DNA of 64,000 bases, taken from NCBI RefSeq assembly GCF_030674635.1, contig NZ_CP089978.1, positions 496,001-560,000 on the forward strand, given 5' to 3'. Position numbers and translations under genes: made by a program. The notes below the pieces were generated by a model. It did not search any database. It had not been told where the DNA came from and saw only the letters and a list, made by a program, of their open reading frames with translations. Positions 25,255 through 32,833 of the stretch are shown piece by piece. Each line of letters opens with the position of its first letter. Within the stretch, counting starts at the first letter, position 1. The DNA is from Moraxella sp. ZY210820. GTDB taxonomy: Bacteria; Pseudomonadota; Gammaproteobacteria; Pseudomonadales; Moraxellaceae.

Positions 25255-25587
25255 GTTAGTTGGTTAGGTTGTTTGCTAGTTAGATTATTAAGTGGTTAAA
25301 CTTAAACTATATAGCTTGTTTGTTGGTAGATAGTTTAGTGATTAGATAGTTTGCTGGATATGTTAGACCTTCAAAATTGAACTGCACCCCAAAGTTAGAT
25401 ATTTTTATAGGAAAGCGCTAACATTTGGGGTGTTTGATTGGATGTATGTAGATAAGTTCAAGTAATAAAGTATTTAAAATCTCAGTTTGTTTTTTAATTA
25501 TTTTTTAAACTTAATTTGTAGAATAACACTTGTTTTTATGGATTTAGTGCTTTAGAATAAATAAATTTAGTTTTTAGGAGATGAGTT
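25255..25587. other. Intergenic region after the large RTX gene
   Basis: About 330 bases. The left part is a TAG/TTAG-rich low-complexity stretch with no terminator I can define. The middle contains an inverted repeat (25385-25432). The right part is the non-coding core of the island repeat. No gene is visible. Confidence 0.55.
25385..25432. repeat. Imperfect inverted repeat, possible insertion-sequence end remnant or terminator
   Basis: CACCCCAAAGTTAG and CTAACATTTGGGGTG form long arms around a 19-base loop, with a mismatch and a bulge. The left flank TGAACTGCACCCC has the look of an insertion-sequence terminus. There is no transposase frame between the arms. Confidence 0.5.
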
Positions 25588-25865
25588 ATGTCTAATCAAG
25601 AATGGTTATATCAGTATGATAGTGAGCATTACTATCAATTTAAATCACTTTATTTGAAAATTTAACGTTTTATAAAAGAAATACCTATGTCTAAACATTC
25701 TGATACGATAAAAGACTGGCTTGTTTCAAACCGTCTTTATGAAGTCCATATTTTTTATTATACCTTGATTGTTGCTTTTTGGATAATCGTAGGTTTCTTT
25801 AGTTTAGGTTTTGAAATCAATGGATATAGCCAATTACAAAATCTTTTTTTTAATTTTATTTGGTA
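25480..25865 (+). repeat. Island repeat, copy 3 (right arm of the 11-kb direct repeat)
   Basis: Right-hand partner of 14470-14855, same orientation. Both arms include the non-coding core, a mini-frame and the first part of a six-helix membrane protein gene. Copy 1 (12408-12511) additionally matches the left flank from 25461. Confidence 0.85.
25588..25665 (+). CDS. 25-codon mini-frame, possible effector stub
   Basis: ATG behind TTAGGAGATG, reading MSNQEWLYQYDSEHYYQFKS and ending YLKI. A second copy at 14578 carries a premature stop, so it is not under strong protein-level selection there. It begins MSN like the frames that follow the two six-helix genes. It could be a functional micropeptide, but I think a degraded effector start is more likely. 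Confidence 0.4.
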   Translation: MSNQEWLYQYDSEHYYQFKSLYLKI

Positions 25866-26667
25866 TTTAGTAGTATGTGTATTAATGACAGTTAGTTTAA
25901 CTATATTTTGTAATACGTATGAGACTAATAAATATGAAAAGTACTTAAAAAACCTAGAAAAAGAAATAGCAGAAAACTTAACTGATGGTGAAAAAGAAAT
26001 TGTTTGGGATTTGATAAAAGAGCAAGGTCATACTCTGCCGACTAACAAGCAACGCTATGCAATGTTGTTTTTAGGAGCGTATTTGTTATTGGAATTATTT
26101 TTTATTTCGGCATGGGTTAAAGAAATGAGACTTATATGGCAACCTGATTGGGTAGTATCGGTTATAGAATGGGTATTAGAACATACAGAACTGGTATCAA
26201 TATCAACAGGTGGGGATTTTTTTTCTTTTTCTGTAATTCTAAAGAGTAACGATTTCCTATATCAATACTATCAAGATAAGGATGTATTTTTAAATTCGGA
26301 GCTTGGTAAATCCGCAATGCTTTTTGTATTTTTAAAATTCATAGCTAGTTTCCCCATTTTAGTTGCTTTATCTATTGTAGTATCAAAAGTACTGAATTGG
26401 CTTGGAATAAATCATTTAATTAACCGTGCTAACTCTAGTGTTTGGGGATTTATTTGGACATCTGCTTTAATGATGTTTGGTTTATTACTGGTTTTTATTT
26501 TTTTTATGTTATCAGGTGATATAGCTTCAAATACAATAATTTTACCTATTGTAATAAAAAATCAGGGTTGGGTTGATGCTTTTGGTTGGAATTTTATGTA
26601 TATTGGTGTTGTATTTGGCTTGCAATTATTTTTTGAATGGTTGCGTTTAATTAAAACATATTTTTAG
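25687..26667 (+). CDS. Six-helix membrane protein, putative immunity type, paralogue 2
   Basis: A 326-residue paralogue of the protein at 14677. Helices lie at about 22-46, 52-76, 122-141, 215-236, 252-275 and 295-318. Conserved stretches are the N-terminus MSKHSDTIKDWL, the third helix ELFFISAWVKEM, and LIWQPDWV after it. The outer loop between helices 3 and 4 is the most divergent segment, as expected if it recognises a variable partner. A short frame starting MSNQIEQHGG begins 11 bases after its stop, where paralogue 1 has the RTX gene. No intact effector follows, so this is an orphan. Confidence 0.72.
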   Translation: MSKHSDTIKDWLVSNRLYEVHIFYYTLIVAFWIIVGFFSLGFEINGYSQLQNLFFNFIWYLVVCVLMTVSLTIFCNTYETNKYEKYLKNLEKEIAENLTDGEKEIVWDLIKEQGHTLPTNKQRYAMLFLGAYLLLELFFISAWVKEMRLIWQPDWVVSVIEWVLEHTELVSISTGGDFFSFSVILKSNDFLYQYYQDKDVFLNSELGKSAMLFVFLKFIASFPILVALSIVVSKVLNWLGINHLINRANSSVWGFIWTSALMMFGLLLVFIFFMLSGDIASNTIILPIVIKNQGWVDAFGWNFMYIGVVFGLQLFFEWLRLIKTYF

Positions 26668-26678
26668 AGGGCAGTATT

Positions 26679-26822
26679 ATGAGTAATCAAATTGAACAAC
26701 ATGGTGGTATTATTGCTTACTTTTTAGAAAATATTCGAAGTTCCGTTATAAGTAGAACAGTTGGAGGAGAACCAAATGATGGAAATGTGACACTTAATGA
26801 AGTTGCTTCTTGTATTTTTTAG
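26679..26822 (+). pseudogene. 47-codon effector stub after six-helix paralogue 2
   Basis: Begins MSNQIEQHGGIIAYFLENIR behind AGAGGGCAG and stops after 47 codons with TAG. It has the position and MSN start of the smaller RTX gene after paralogue 1, but no RTX repeats follow. It may be the N-terminal residue of a lost effector, or a short real peptide. Confidence 0.55.
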
Positions 26823-27066
26823 AGAAATATACTAATAAGTGGGTGTAATTAAATTAAAATTTTCATCGACATGGTTTATCTTGTAAAATAATATTGCTCA
26901 ACTTACTTTTTATATAATTATAATTAATTGATTTGAAAAACTATTTTTTATTTAAATAATCTATTTAATTTATTGTGATGGCATAATAATGTTTCGTCCA
27001 TTGTTTTTGATATTGATATTGTTATAAAATAACATTACATTTTTGTAGAATGTATTAGGATTTTGT
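26823..27066. other. AT-rich region with the znuD promoter
   Basis: About 240 AT-rich bases at the right edge of the island. The only notable structure is the 15-base palindrome at 27020-27034. No gene is visible. Confidence 0.55.
27020..27034. promoter_or_regulatory. Candidate Zur operator upstream of the ZnuD-type receptor
   Basis: TGTTATAAAATAACA is a perfect 6-3-6 palindrome ending 32 bases before the receptor's ATG. It closely matches the core of gamma-proteobacterial Zur boxes (GTTATA/TATAAC type). With a zinc receptor behind it, Zur control is the natural inference. Confidence 0.72.
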
Positions 27067-29493
27067 ATGTTAAACGTGTTAAAGAAAGCAAAAATTGTTT
27101 TAGCGTTGCTATCGTTAGGTGCAAGTTCGATGATTTGGGCAGATACAACCCAAGTACTACCAACGATTGAAGTAACAGCAGAACAAGAAAGTAGCGAAAC
27201 AAACTTATTGGGTAAACGTCCTAATGTGAGCGACCAAACCATTCAAGCTAAAGAGTTGAAACAAAGTGCAACAACTTTGGGTGATGCCTTAAGTGGAGAA
27301 TTAGGCATTCATTCTAACCAATTTGGTGGTGGGGCATCTGCTCCGATTATTCGTGGGCAAGAAGGGAAACGTATTAAGGTACTTGCTAATAATGCAGATG
27401 TGGTTGATATGGCAAATATGTCGCCAGACCATGCAATTAGTGTGGATACTCACTTAGCTAAACAAGTAGAATTAGTTCGTGGAGCAACTACTTTACTTTA
27501 TAGCTCGGGTAATGCCGCAGGTGTTGTCAATGTTATTGACAATAAAATTCCAAGTGCATTACCAAATCATGGTTTTGAAGCAGAAGCTGGGTTTCGTTTT
27601 AATACCAATAGTAATGAAAAATTGACTACATTAGGTACAACAATTGGTTTAGGTAAAAATTTTGCTGTACGTTTAGAAGGTCTAAATCGTGATGTGGGGA
27701 ATTATAAAACACCAAATCATTTACATCCGATACATGAATTTGAACATGGAGAGATAGAAACAACGTATCAAAAATTAAATTATTTACCTGAAAGTTGGGC
27801 TAAAGGTAAAGTGGGAACAGTTGGATTATCATGGTTAGGTAAACATGGCTATTTAGGAGCTTCTTTAACTGAACGCCGTGAAAAATATGGCTTACCTGCA
27901 CATAGTCATGCTTATGAACAGTGCCAAGTGAGTGTGATTATGCCACGAGGTTTTCGAGATGAACCGTATTTGGCGATTTATCCACATTTAGTAAGCAAAG
28001 ATACCCATATTAATTGGGAAAATGCCAAAGTCCATCATTGTGAAGATAGCCATACTCATGCAGGACATAGCCATGATGATGAGCATGAACATGAATCAGC
28101 ATGGATTGATTTAAAATCGAAACGTTATGAAATTCGTGGTGAATGGTTAGAGCCTGTTAAAGGTATAGCAAAAACACGCTTACACCTTGCTCGTACTGAT
28201 TATAAACATGATGAGAAGGAAGGAAGTGAGGCAAATAGTTTCTTTAAAAATAAAGGTACATCAGCACGTTTAGAATTTGCTCATCAACCTATTGGAGAAT
28301 TACAGGGTGTTTGGGGAATACAATATTTAAATTCTAAAAATAGTGCAACTGAAAAACCTAAGTTCCATTATAATGTCTGGAAAAAAAGATATGAACCTGT
28401 TGATAAACAACCTCTCTTAAATAATAATGAAACCAAGAATATTAGCCTATTTGGGCTAGAACAATTGAAATGGAATAATTTTACGTTTGAATTATCTGGA
28501 CGTGCAGAACAACAGAAAGTAAGTATGGATTATGATGTTGAGGCTATCAGTGATATTATTGATAGAAAATGTGGGACAAGTTATAGTTGTCGTAACGAAG
28601 CCATTCAAGATAAAATTCAACAAACTGTTGTCAAGTTAAAACCGCATAAAGAGAATGCTTATTCTTATGCGTTGAGTACACATTGGCAATTTAAACCTAA
28701 TTATACATTATCTTTAAATTTATCTCATCAAGAACGTGTACCTAATGCACAAGAGCTGTATGCTCATGGTATGCATTTAGCAACAAATTCTTTTGAAATG
28801 GGCAATATTCATTTGCGTAAAGAAAAATCCAATAATTTTGAACTTGGTTTAGGTTATCAAGGTGATAAATTGGATTATAAATTATCAAGCTATCTTTATG
28901 ATTTTGATAATTATATTTATTTATTTGCATTAAATGAAAATTCTAATACCTTTTCAGTAGATAAAGATAATCGTTTATTACGCATTAATCGTTATGAACA
29001 ATCTAAAGCTCGTTTTTATGGGGTAGAAGCACAGATTGGCTATCAGTTCACACCAGTATATTATGTCTCATTTTTTGGTGATTATGTGCGTGGTCGCTTA
29101 AAAGATTTACCAGATGTGGTAGACGAAACACATTGGCTAACAGGTGAGCCGACATCTTATAAATCTCAAGCAGATCGTTATACCCCACGTTTACCCCCAA
29201 TGCGTTTAGGTACACGGATTAAAGCGAATTTTGATGAAAATTGGTCAGGTAATGTAGAATTTATACGTACTTTTGACCAAAATAAACTTTCTAAATTTGA
29301 GAGTAAAACTAACGGTTATGATATGTTAAATATGGGTTTAAATTATCAAGGGCGGTTTGTTCCTAGTGAATATGATGTATTCTTTAAAGCGAATAACTTA
29401 CTTGACCAAAAAGTGTATGCACATGAAACATATTTACCATATATTCCACAAATGGGACGTAACTTTAGTTTAGGTGTGAATTGGAAATTTTAA
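27067..29493 (+). CDS. znuD: TonB-dependent zinc receptor ZnuD
   Basis: An 808-residue outer-membrane TonB-dependent receptor. The signal peptide ends near WADTTQV; the TonB-box region is LPTIEVTAE; the plug spans about 60-170 (GIHSNQFGGGASAPIIRGQE, SPDHAISVDTHLAKQVELVRG). The beta barrel ends in the aromatic GVNWKF. A His/Asp/Glu-rich outer loop at about 323-345 (HHCEDSHTHAGHSHDDEHEH) is the hallmark of ZnuD, which imports zinc and binds calprotectin-sequestered metal in related species. The candidate Zur box upstream agrees. It lies just outside the accessory island. Confidence 0.88.
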   Translation: MLNVLKKAKIVLALLSLGASSMIWADTTQVLPTIEVTAEQESSETNLLGKRPNVSDQTIQAKELKQSATTLGDALSGELGIHSNQFGGGASAPIIRGQEGKRIKVLANNADVVDMANMSPDHAISVDTHLAKQVELVRGATTLLYSSGNAAGVVNVIDNKIPSALPNHGFEAEAGFRFNTNSNEKLTTLGTTIGLGKNFAVRLEGLNRDVGNYKTPNHLHPIHEFEHGEIETTYQKLNYLPESWAKGKVGTVGLSWLGKHGYLGASLTERREKYGLPAHSHAYEQCQVSVIMPRGFRDEPYLAIYPHLVSKDTHINWENAKVHHCEDSHTHAGHSHDDEHEHESAWIDLKSKRYEIRGEWLEPVKGIAKTRLHLARTDYKHDEKEGSEANSFFKNKGTSARLEFAHQPIGELQGVWGIQYLNSKNSATEKPKFHYNVWKKRYEPVDKQPLLNNNETKNISLFGLEQLKWNNFTFELSGRAEQQKVSMDYDVEAISDIIDRKCGTSYSCRNEAIQDKIQQTVVKLKPHKENAYSYALSTHWQFKPNYTLSLNLSHQERVPNAQELYAHGMHLATNSFEMGNIHLRKEKSNNFELGLGYQGDKLDYKLSSYLYDFDNYIYLFALNENSNTFSVDKDNRLLRINRYEQSKARFYGVEAQIGYQFTPVYYVSFFGDYVRGRLKDLPDVVDETHWLTGEPTSYKSQADRYTPRLPPMRLGTRIKANFDENWSGNVEFIRTFDQNKLSKFESKTNGYDMLNMGLNYQGRFVPSEYDVFFKANNLLDQKVYAHETYLPYIPQMGRNFSLGVNWKF

Positions 29494-29514
29494 GCGTTGC
29501 AATGATTACATAGT

Positions 29515-29547
29515 AAAAAGGTGGATGTAATAGTCCACCTTTTTTTA
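29515..29547 (+). terminator. Intrinsic terminator after znuD
   Basis: AAAAAGGTGGA pairs with TCCACCTTTTT across an 8-base loop and ends in a T run. Confidence 0.88.
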
Positions 29548-29664
29548 TGAAAGTATATATCAAATTTTGTGAGCTATGATGAATTTATCATATTGGATAG
29601 TATATTCATACACAAAATACGTTATAATAATAGTATTATTTTAATTGATAAAAATTTAAACGCT

Positions 29665-30513
29665 ATGAAACGTGCTACTATTCTAAGCCTTGCATTTTTA
29701 ACGAGTAGTGCAGTATTTGCACAAGCTCCATCAAATGAATCTCAAATAACTAAGCCTGTACGTTATTTAACCATCAAAAATTTTACGGTTGATGCACGAG
29801 CACAACAGCCTGCTACGGTAAAAGATCCATTTGAACCGATGAATCGTAAGATTTTTACTTTTAATGAAACTTTGGATAAATATATTGCGAAACCTGTTGC
29901 AGTCCAATATCAAGAAAAAGTTCCAGAAGAAGTTCGTGGTTCATATCATTCATTTCGTAAAAATTTAGGTGAACCTTGGAATGCAGTCAATCAGCTTATT
30001 CAAGGAAAACCTGTACGAGCAACTAAGACTTTAGGACGTTTTACGGTTAATACTTTAACTAGTTTAGGGTTTGCTGACCCTGCAAGTCGTATTGGTTTAA
30101 CGCAACAAGAAGAAAGTTTTGGTACAACGTTAGGTTATTATGGTGTAAATACAGGGCCTTATTTGATGTTACCTGTGTTAGGTCCAAGTACTATGCGTGA
30201 TGCAGTAGGTATGGCGATTGACAGACAAGCTCAACCACAGAGTTATTTACATAATGATAAAGCAACAATAAGCATGACAACTTTAACAGGTGTGGATAAA
30301 CGTGCAGGTTTGTTAAGTATTGAACAAATGTTACCAGAAGATAAATATGCTGCGATTCGTGATGTTTATTTAGAGCGTAAAGCATTTGATATTGCTGAAC
30401 TGCAAGGTGTAACGCAAGAACACGTCTTTGCTGATGATATTGAAGTGATTAATGAAGATGTGGAATTGTCTGATGAAGTTTTACCAGATGAATTATCTGT
30501 ACCAACTGAATAA
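29665..30513 (+). CDS. mlaA: Phospholipid-asymmetry protein MlaA (VacJ), without a lipobox
   Basis: A 282-residue MlaA/VacJ protein, the outer-membrane component that passes mislocalised phospholipids to the periplasmic MlaC. Family motifs are DPFEPMNRKIFTFNETLDKY, then GEPWNAVNQLIQGK, GRFTVNTLTSLGFADPAS and EESFGTTLGYYGVNTGPYL. The start MKRATILSLAFLTSSAVFAQ is a standard signal peptide without a lipobox cysteine, so the protein should not be a lipoprotein, unlike E. coli MlaA. Longer upstream frames lack a signal sequence. The C-terminal 30 residues are very acidic. It has its own terminator. Confidence 0.9.
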   Translation: MKRATILSLAFLTSSAVFAQAPSNESQITKPVRYLTIKNFTVDARAQQPATVKDPFEPMNRKIFTFNETLDKYIAKPVAVQYQEKVPEEVRGSYHSFRKNLGEPWNAVNQLIQGKPVRATKTLGRFTVNTLTSLGFADPASRIGLTQQEESFGTTLGYYGVNTGPYLMLPVLGPSTMRDAVGMAIDRQAQPQSYLHNDKATISMTTLTGVDKRAGLLSIEQMLPEDKYAAIRDVYLERKAFDIAELQGVTQEHVFADDIEVINEDVELSDEVLPDELSVPTE

Positions 30514-30525
30514 GTAGCACAATAA

Positions 30526-30560
30526 CATCGCTTTTATAATTCATGAAAGCGATGATTATT
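30526..30560 (+). terminator. Stem-loop terminator after mlaA
   Basis: CATCGCTTT pairs with AAAGCGATG across an 11-base loop, followed by T-rich sequence. Confidence 0.75.
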
Positions 30561-30594
30561 TTATATTAGATATTTGATAATATTAGAGTTTTTT

Positions 30595-31515
30595 ATGTCG
30601 CCCTTTTTAACAGAACAATTTACACTTGACCATTTTGTTGGTAAAACGCCACTTGTGAAAGCACAACGTCTTGCTAATCGTACGCAAGCGACTGTTTTAT
30701 TTAAACTTGAAGGTAATAATCCAGCAGGTTCGGTGAAAGATAGACCAGCATATCACATGATTATGCAGGCGGAGCGTCGTGGACAAATCAAGCAGGGTGA
30801 TACTTTAATTGAAGCGACCAGTGGCAATACGGGCATTGCATTGGCGATGGTAGCGGCGATGCGTGGTTATAAAATGACCTTAATCATGCCTGATAATATG
30901 AGCCAAGAACGTAAAGATGCTATGCGTGCTTATGGTGCAGAATTGATAGAAGTGCCTAAAGCTCAAGGCATGGAAGGGGCGAGAGATTTAGCCTTGCAAA
31001 TGCAAGCCGAAGGCAAAGGTTTAGTATTAAACCAATTTGCCAATATGGATAATCCTGAAGCACATTATTTGACCACAGGTCCAGAAATTTGGCAACAAAC
31101 CCAAGGCAAAATTACTCATTTTGTTAGTGCGATGGGAACGACTGGCACGATTATGGGGGTATCAAAATATTTAAAAGAACAAAATCCAAATATTGAAATT
31201 GTAGGTTTACAACCAAGCGATGGGGCGAGTATTGCAGGGATTCGCCGTTGGCCGACTGAATATTTACCAACTATTTTTGATGCCAGTCGTGTGGATAAAA
31301 TCATTGATATTCCACAACTTGAAGCGGAAAAAACTATGCGTCAGTTGGCTCGTCAAGAAGGTATCAGTGCAGGTGTATCATCAGGGGGAGCGGTGTGGGC
31401 AAGTTTAAAAATTGCTGAACAAAATCCAAATGCGGTTATTGTCTGTATTATTTGCGACCGTGGCGATCGTTATTTATCGACAGGATTATTTTCGGTAGAT
31501 GATGGGGACGTGTAA
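30595..31515 (+). CDS. cysM: Cysteine synthase B
   Basis: A 306-residue PLP enzyme that makes cysteine (or S-sulfocysteine) from O-acetylserine and sulfide or thiosulfate. The PLP lysine lies in NPAGSVKDRPA, where the usual CysK SxKDR pattern appears; TSGNTGIALAM is the phosphate-near loop. The CysM type is supported by overall length and by the RRWPTEYLP segment. The ATG at 30595 gives the family start MSPFLTEQFTL. The next gene overlaps its stop as TAATG. Confidence 0.9.
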   Translation: MSPFLTEQFTLDHFVGKTPLVKAQRLANRTQATVLFKLEGNNPAGSVKDRPAYHMIMQAERRGQIKQGDTLIEATSGNTGIALAMVAAMRGYKMTLIMPDNMSQERKDAMRAYGAELIEVPKAQGMEGARDLALQMQAEGKGLVLNQFANMDNPEAHYLTTGPEIWQQTQGKITHFVSAMGTTGTIMGVSKYLKEQNPNIEIVGLQPSDGASIAGIRRWPTEYLPTIFDASRVDKIIDIPQLEAEKTMRQLARQEGISAGVSSGGAVWASLKIAEQNPNAVIVCIICDRGDRYLSTGLFSVDDGDV

Positions 31516-31997
31516 TGCGTTTAAACTTGTTGTGTTGTGCGTTATTTTGCGGTCTATTATGTAGTCAAATCAGCTATGCAAAATCAGGTGTTGGTACACA
31601 ATTAGTCAATATCGAACGACAACCATTGGCAAATCGTTTAGCCAATGGTTTTTGGGTCTATGATGACCCAACAACACATCGTTCGATTGTGTTTGAATTA
31701 GGCGAACATAGTCATAACAAGGGTTATTATTTTTATCGTGAATGGAAATATGATTGTCATAATGCAGAGAACCCCTTACATCGCATTGTTGGTGTGCCTG
31801 AAAATGATAATGGCGTGATGGCTGATTTTTATATTTCTTCTGGTTATCGTGATTATCAGCCTTTTTTAACGCAGTTACATTTGGTTAAATTAAAACCTAA
31901 GAAATATGTGATTTTATCGAAAGAAACGCCTGACGGTGTGCAAAAATATCGGTTTGATTATCAAACTGAAAATAAAGCCAAATGTCAATTTAAATAA
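31515..31997 (+). CDS. Exported protein of unknown function coupled to cysM
   Basis: A 160-residue protein with a signal peptide (LLCCALFCGLLCSQISYA, cleavage after about residue 22). The mature part of about 138 residues is basic, has two cysteines (KYDCHN and KAKCQFK) that could form a disulfide, and no recognised domain. It overlaps cysM by one base (TAATG) and is followed closely by the exonuclease gene, so it is in the same transcript. No function can be inferred from that. Confidence 0.75.
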   Translation: MRLNLLCCALFCGLLCSQISYAKSGVGTQLVNIERQPLANRLANGFWVYDDPTTHRSIVFELGEHSHNKGYYFYREWKYDCHNAENPLHRIVGVPENDNGVMADFYISSGYRDYQPFLTQLHLVKLKPKKYVILSKETPDGVQKYRFDYQTENKAKCQFK

Positions 31998-32026
31998 ATT
32001 GTCATGACATTTTGAGAATATTACCC

Positions 32027-32833
32027 ATGTATAATCCTATCTTAGTCTTTGATATTGAAACAAAAATTGATATTCATTCAGGACGTATTTTATATGATTT
32101 TGAGTTGAATGATGAAGATAGTGAACAGGCGTTAATTAAATTACGCCGTCAAGAGACTGGGCAAGAGTTTCAACGTTTGGCATTACATGAAATTGTCTGT
32201 ATTTCTGGTTTTTGGTTTAATGAGGGGGATATTAAACTCTTTTCGTGGACGCAAGAACAATATAGTGAAACGGAAATTATTCAAAAATTTTTTAAAGTTT
32301 TTCAAAAATATCAACAATATAGCCCACGCATTGTGACTTGGAATGGTTCGCAATTTGATTTGCCTGTGTTGATGATTCGTTCGATGTTGCATGGTTTATC
32401 ATCAGCTTATTTGTGGGATAATGGTGAGCTGTTTAGCCAAAAACGCTATCAAAATTATGTCAATCGTTATCATCATCAACATATTGATTTAATGGACCAA
32501 TTGGCGATGTTTCATCAAAAACATTTTGCCAAACTTGATGATATGGCTCATTTTTTTGGTTTGGCGGGCAAGCCTGAATTAGATTTAAATGGGGCAATTA
32601 AACAGCAAAATTGGTCAATCGTAAGACAATATTGTGAAAGTGATGTGTTAAATACTTGGTTAATTTATCTGCGTTGGTCGTTGTTAAAAGGACAGCTTGA
32701 TGGCGAATCGCATGATAATATGGTGCATGAAACGTTGGCGTATTTACAGGAGCAAGCACATTGTCAAAATTTTATCGAACGTTGGCAACATTATGCACAA
32801 AAAAATGTGTTTAGTCAGCGATTTTTCCCTTAA
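32027..32833 (+). CDS. PolB-like 3'-5' exonuclease domain protein
   Basis: A 268-residue DEDD-type exonuclease related to the proofreading domain of DNA polymerase B, as a stand-alone protein. Exo I is ILVFDIETK near the start, Exo II is IVTWNGSQFDLPVL, and Exo III is RQYCESDVLNTW. The ATG at 32027 (MYNPILVF) puts Exo I at the family position; a TTG at 32012 is less likely. It ends immediately before rlmD (stop and start adjacent), suggesting a cysM-to-rlmD operon. The natural substrate is unknown. Confidence 0.82.
   Translation: MYNPILVFDIETKIDIHSGRILYDFELNDEDSEQALIKLRRQETGQEFQRLALHEIVCISGFWFNEGDIKLFSWTQEQYSETEIIQKFFKVFQKYQQYSPRIVTWNGSQFDLPVLMIRSMLHGLSSAYLWDNGELFSQKRYQNYVNRYHHQHIDLMDQLAMFHQKHFAKLDDMAHFFGLAGKPELDLNGAIKQQNWSIVRQYCESDVLNTWLIYLRWSLLKGQLDGESHDNMVHETLAYLQEQAHCQNFIERWQHYAQKNVFSQRFFP

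Noticed and set aside
12408..26822. A prophage or conjugative element as the source of the island
   Set aside because: No integrase, phage structural, replication or conjugation genes are present, and no tRNA-derived attachment site flanks it. Repeats point to local recombination.
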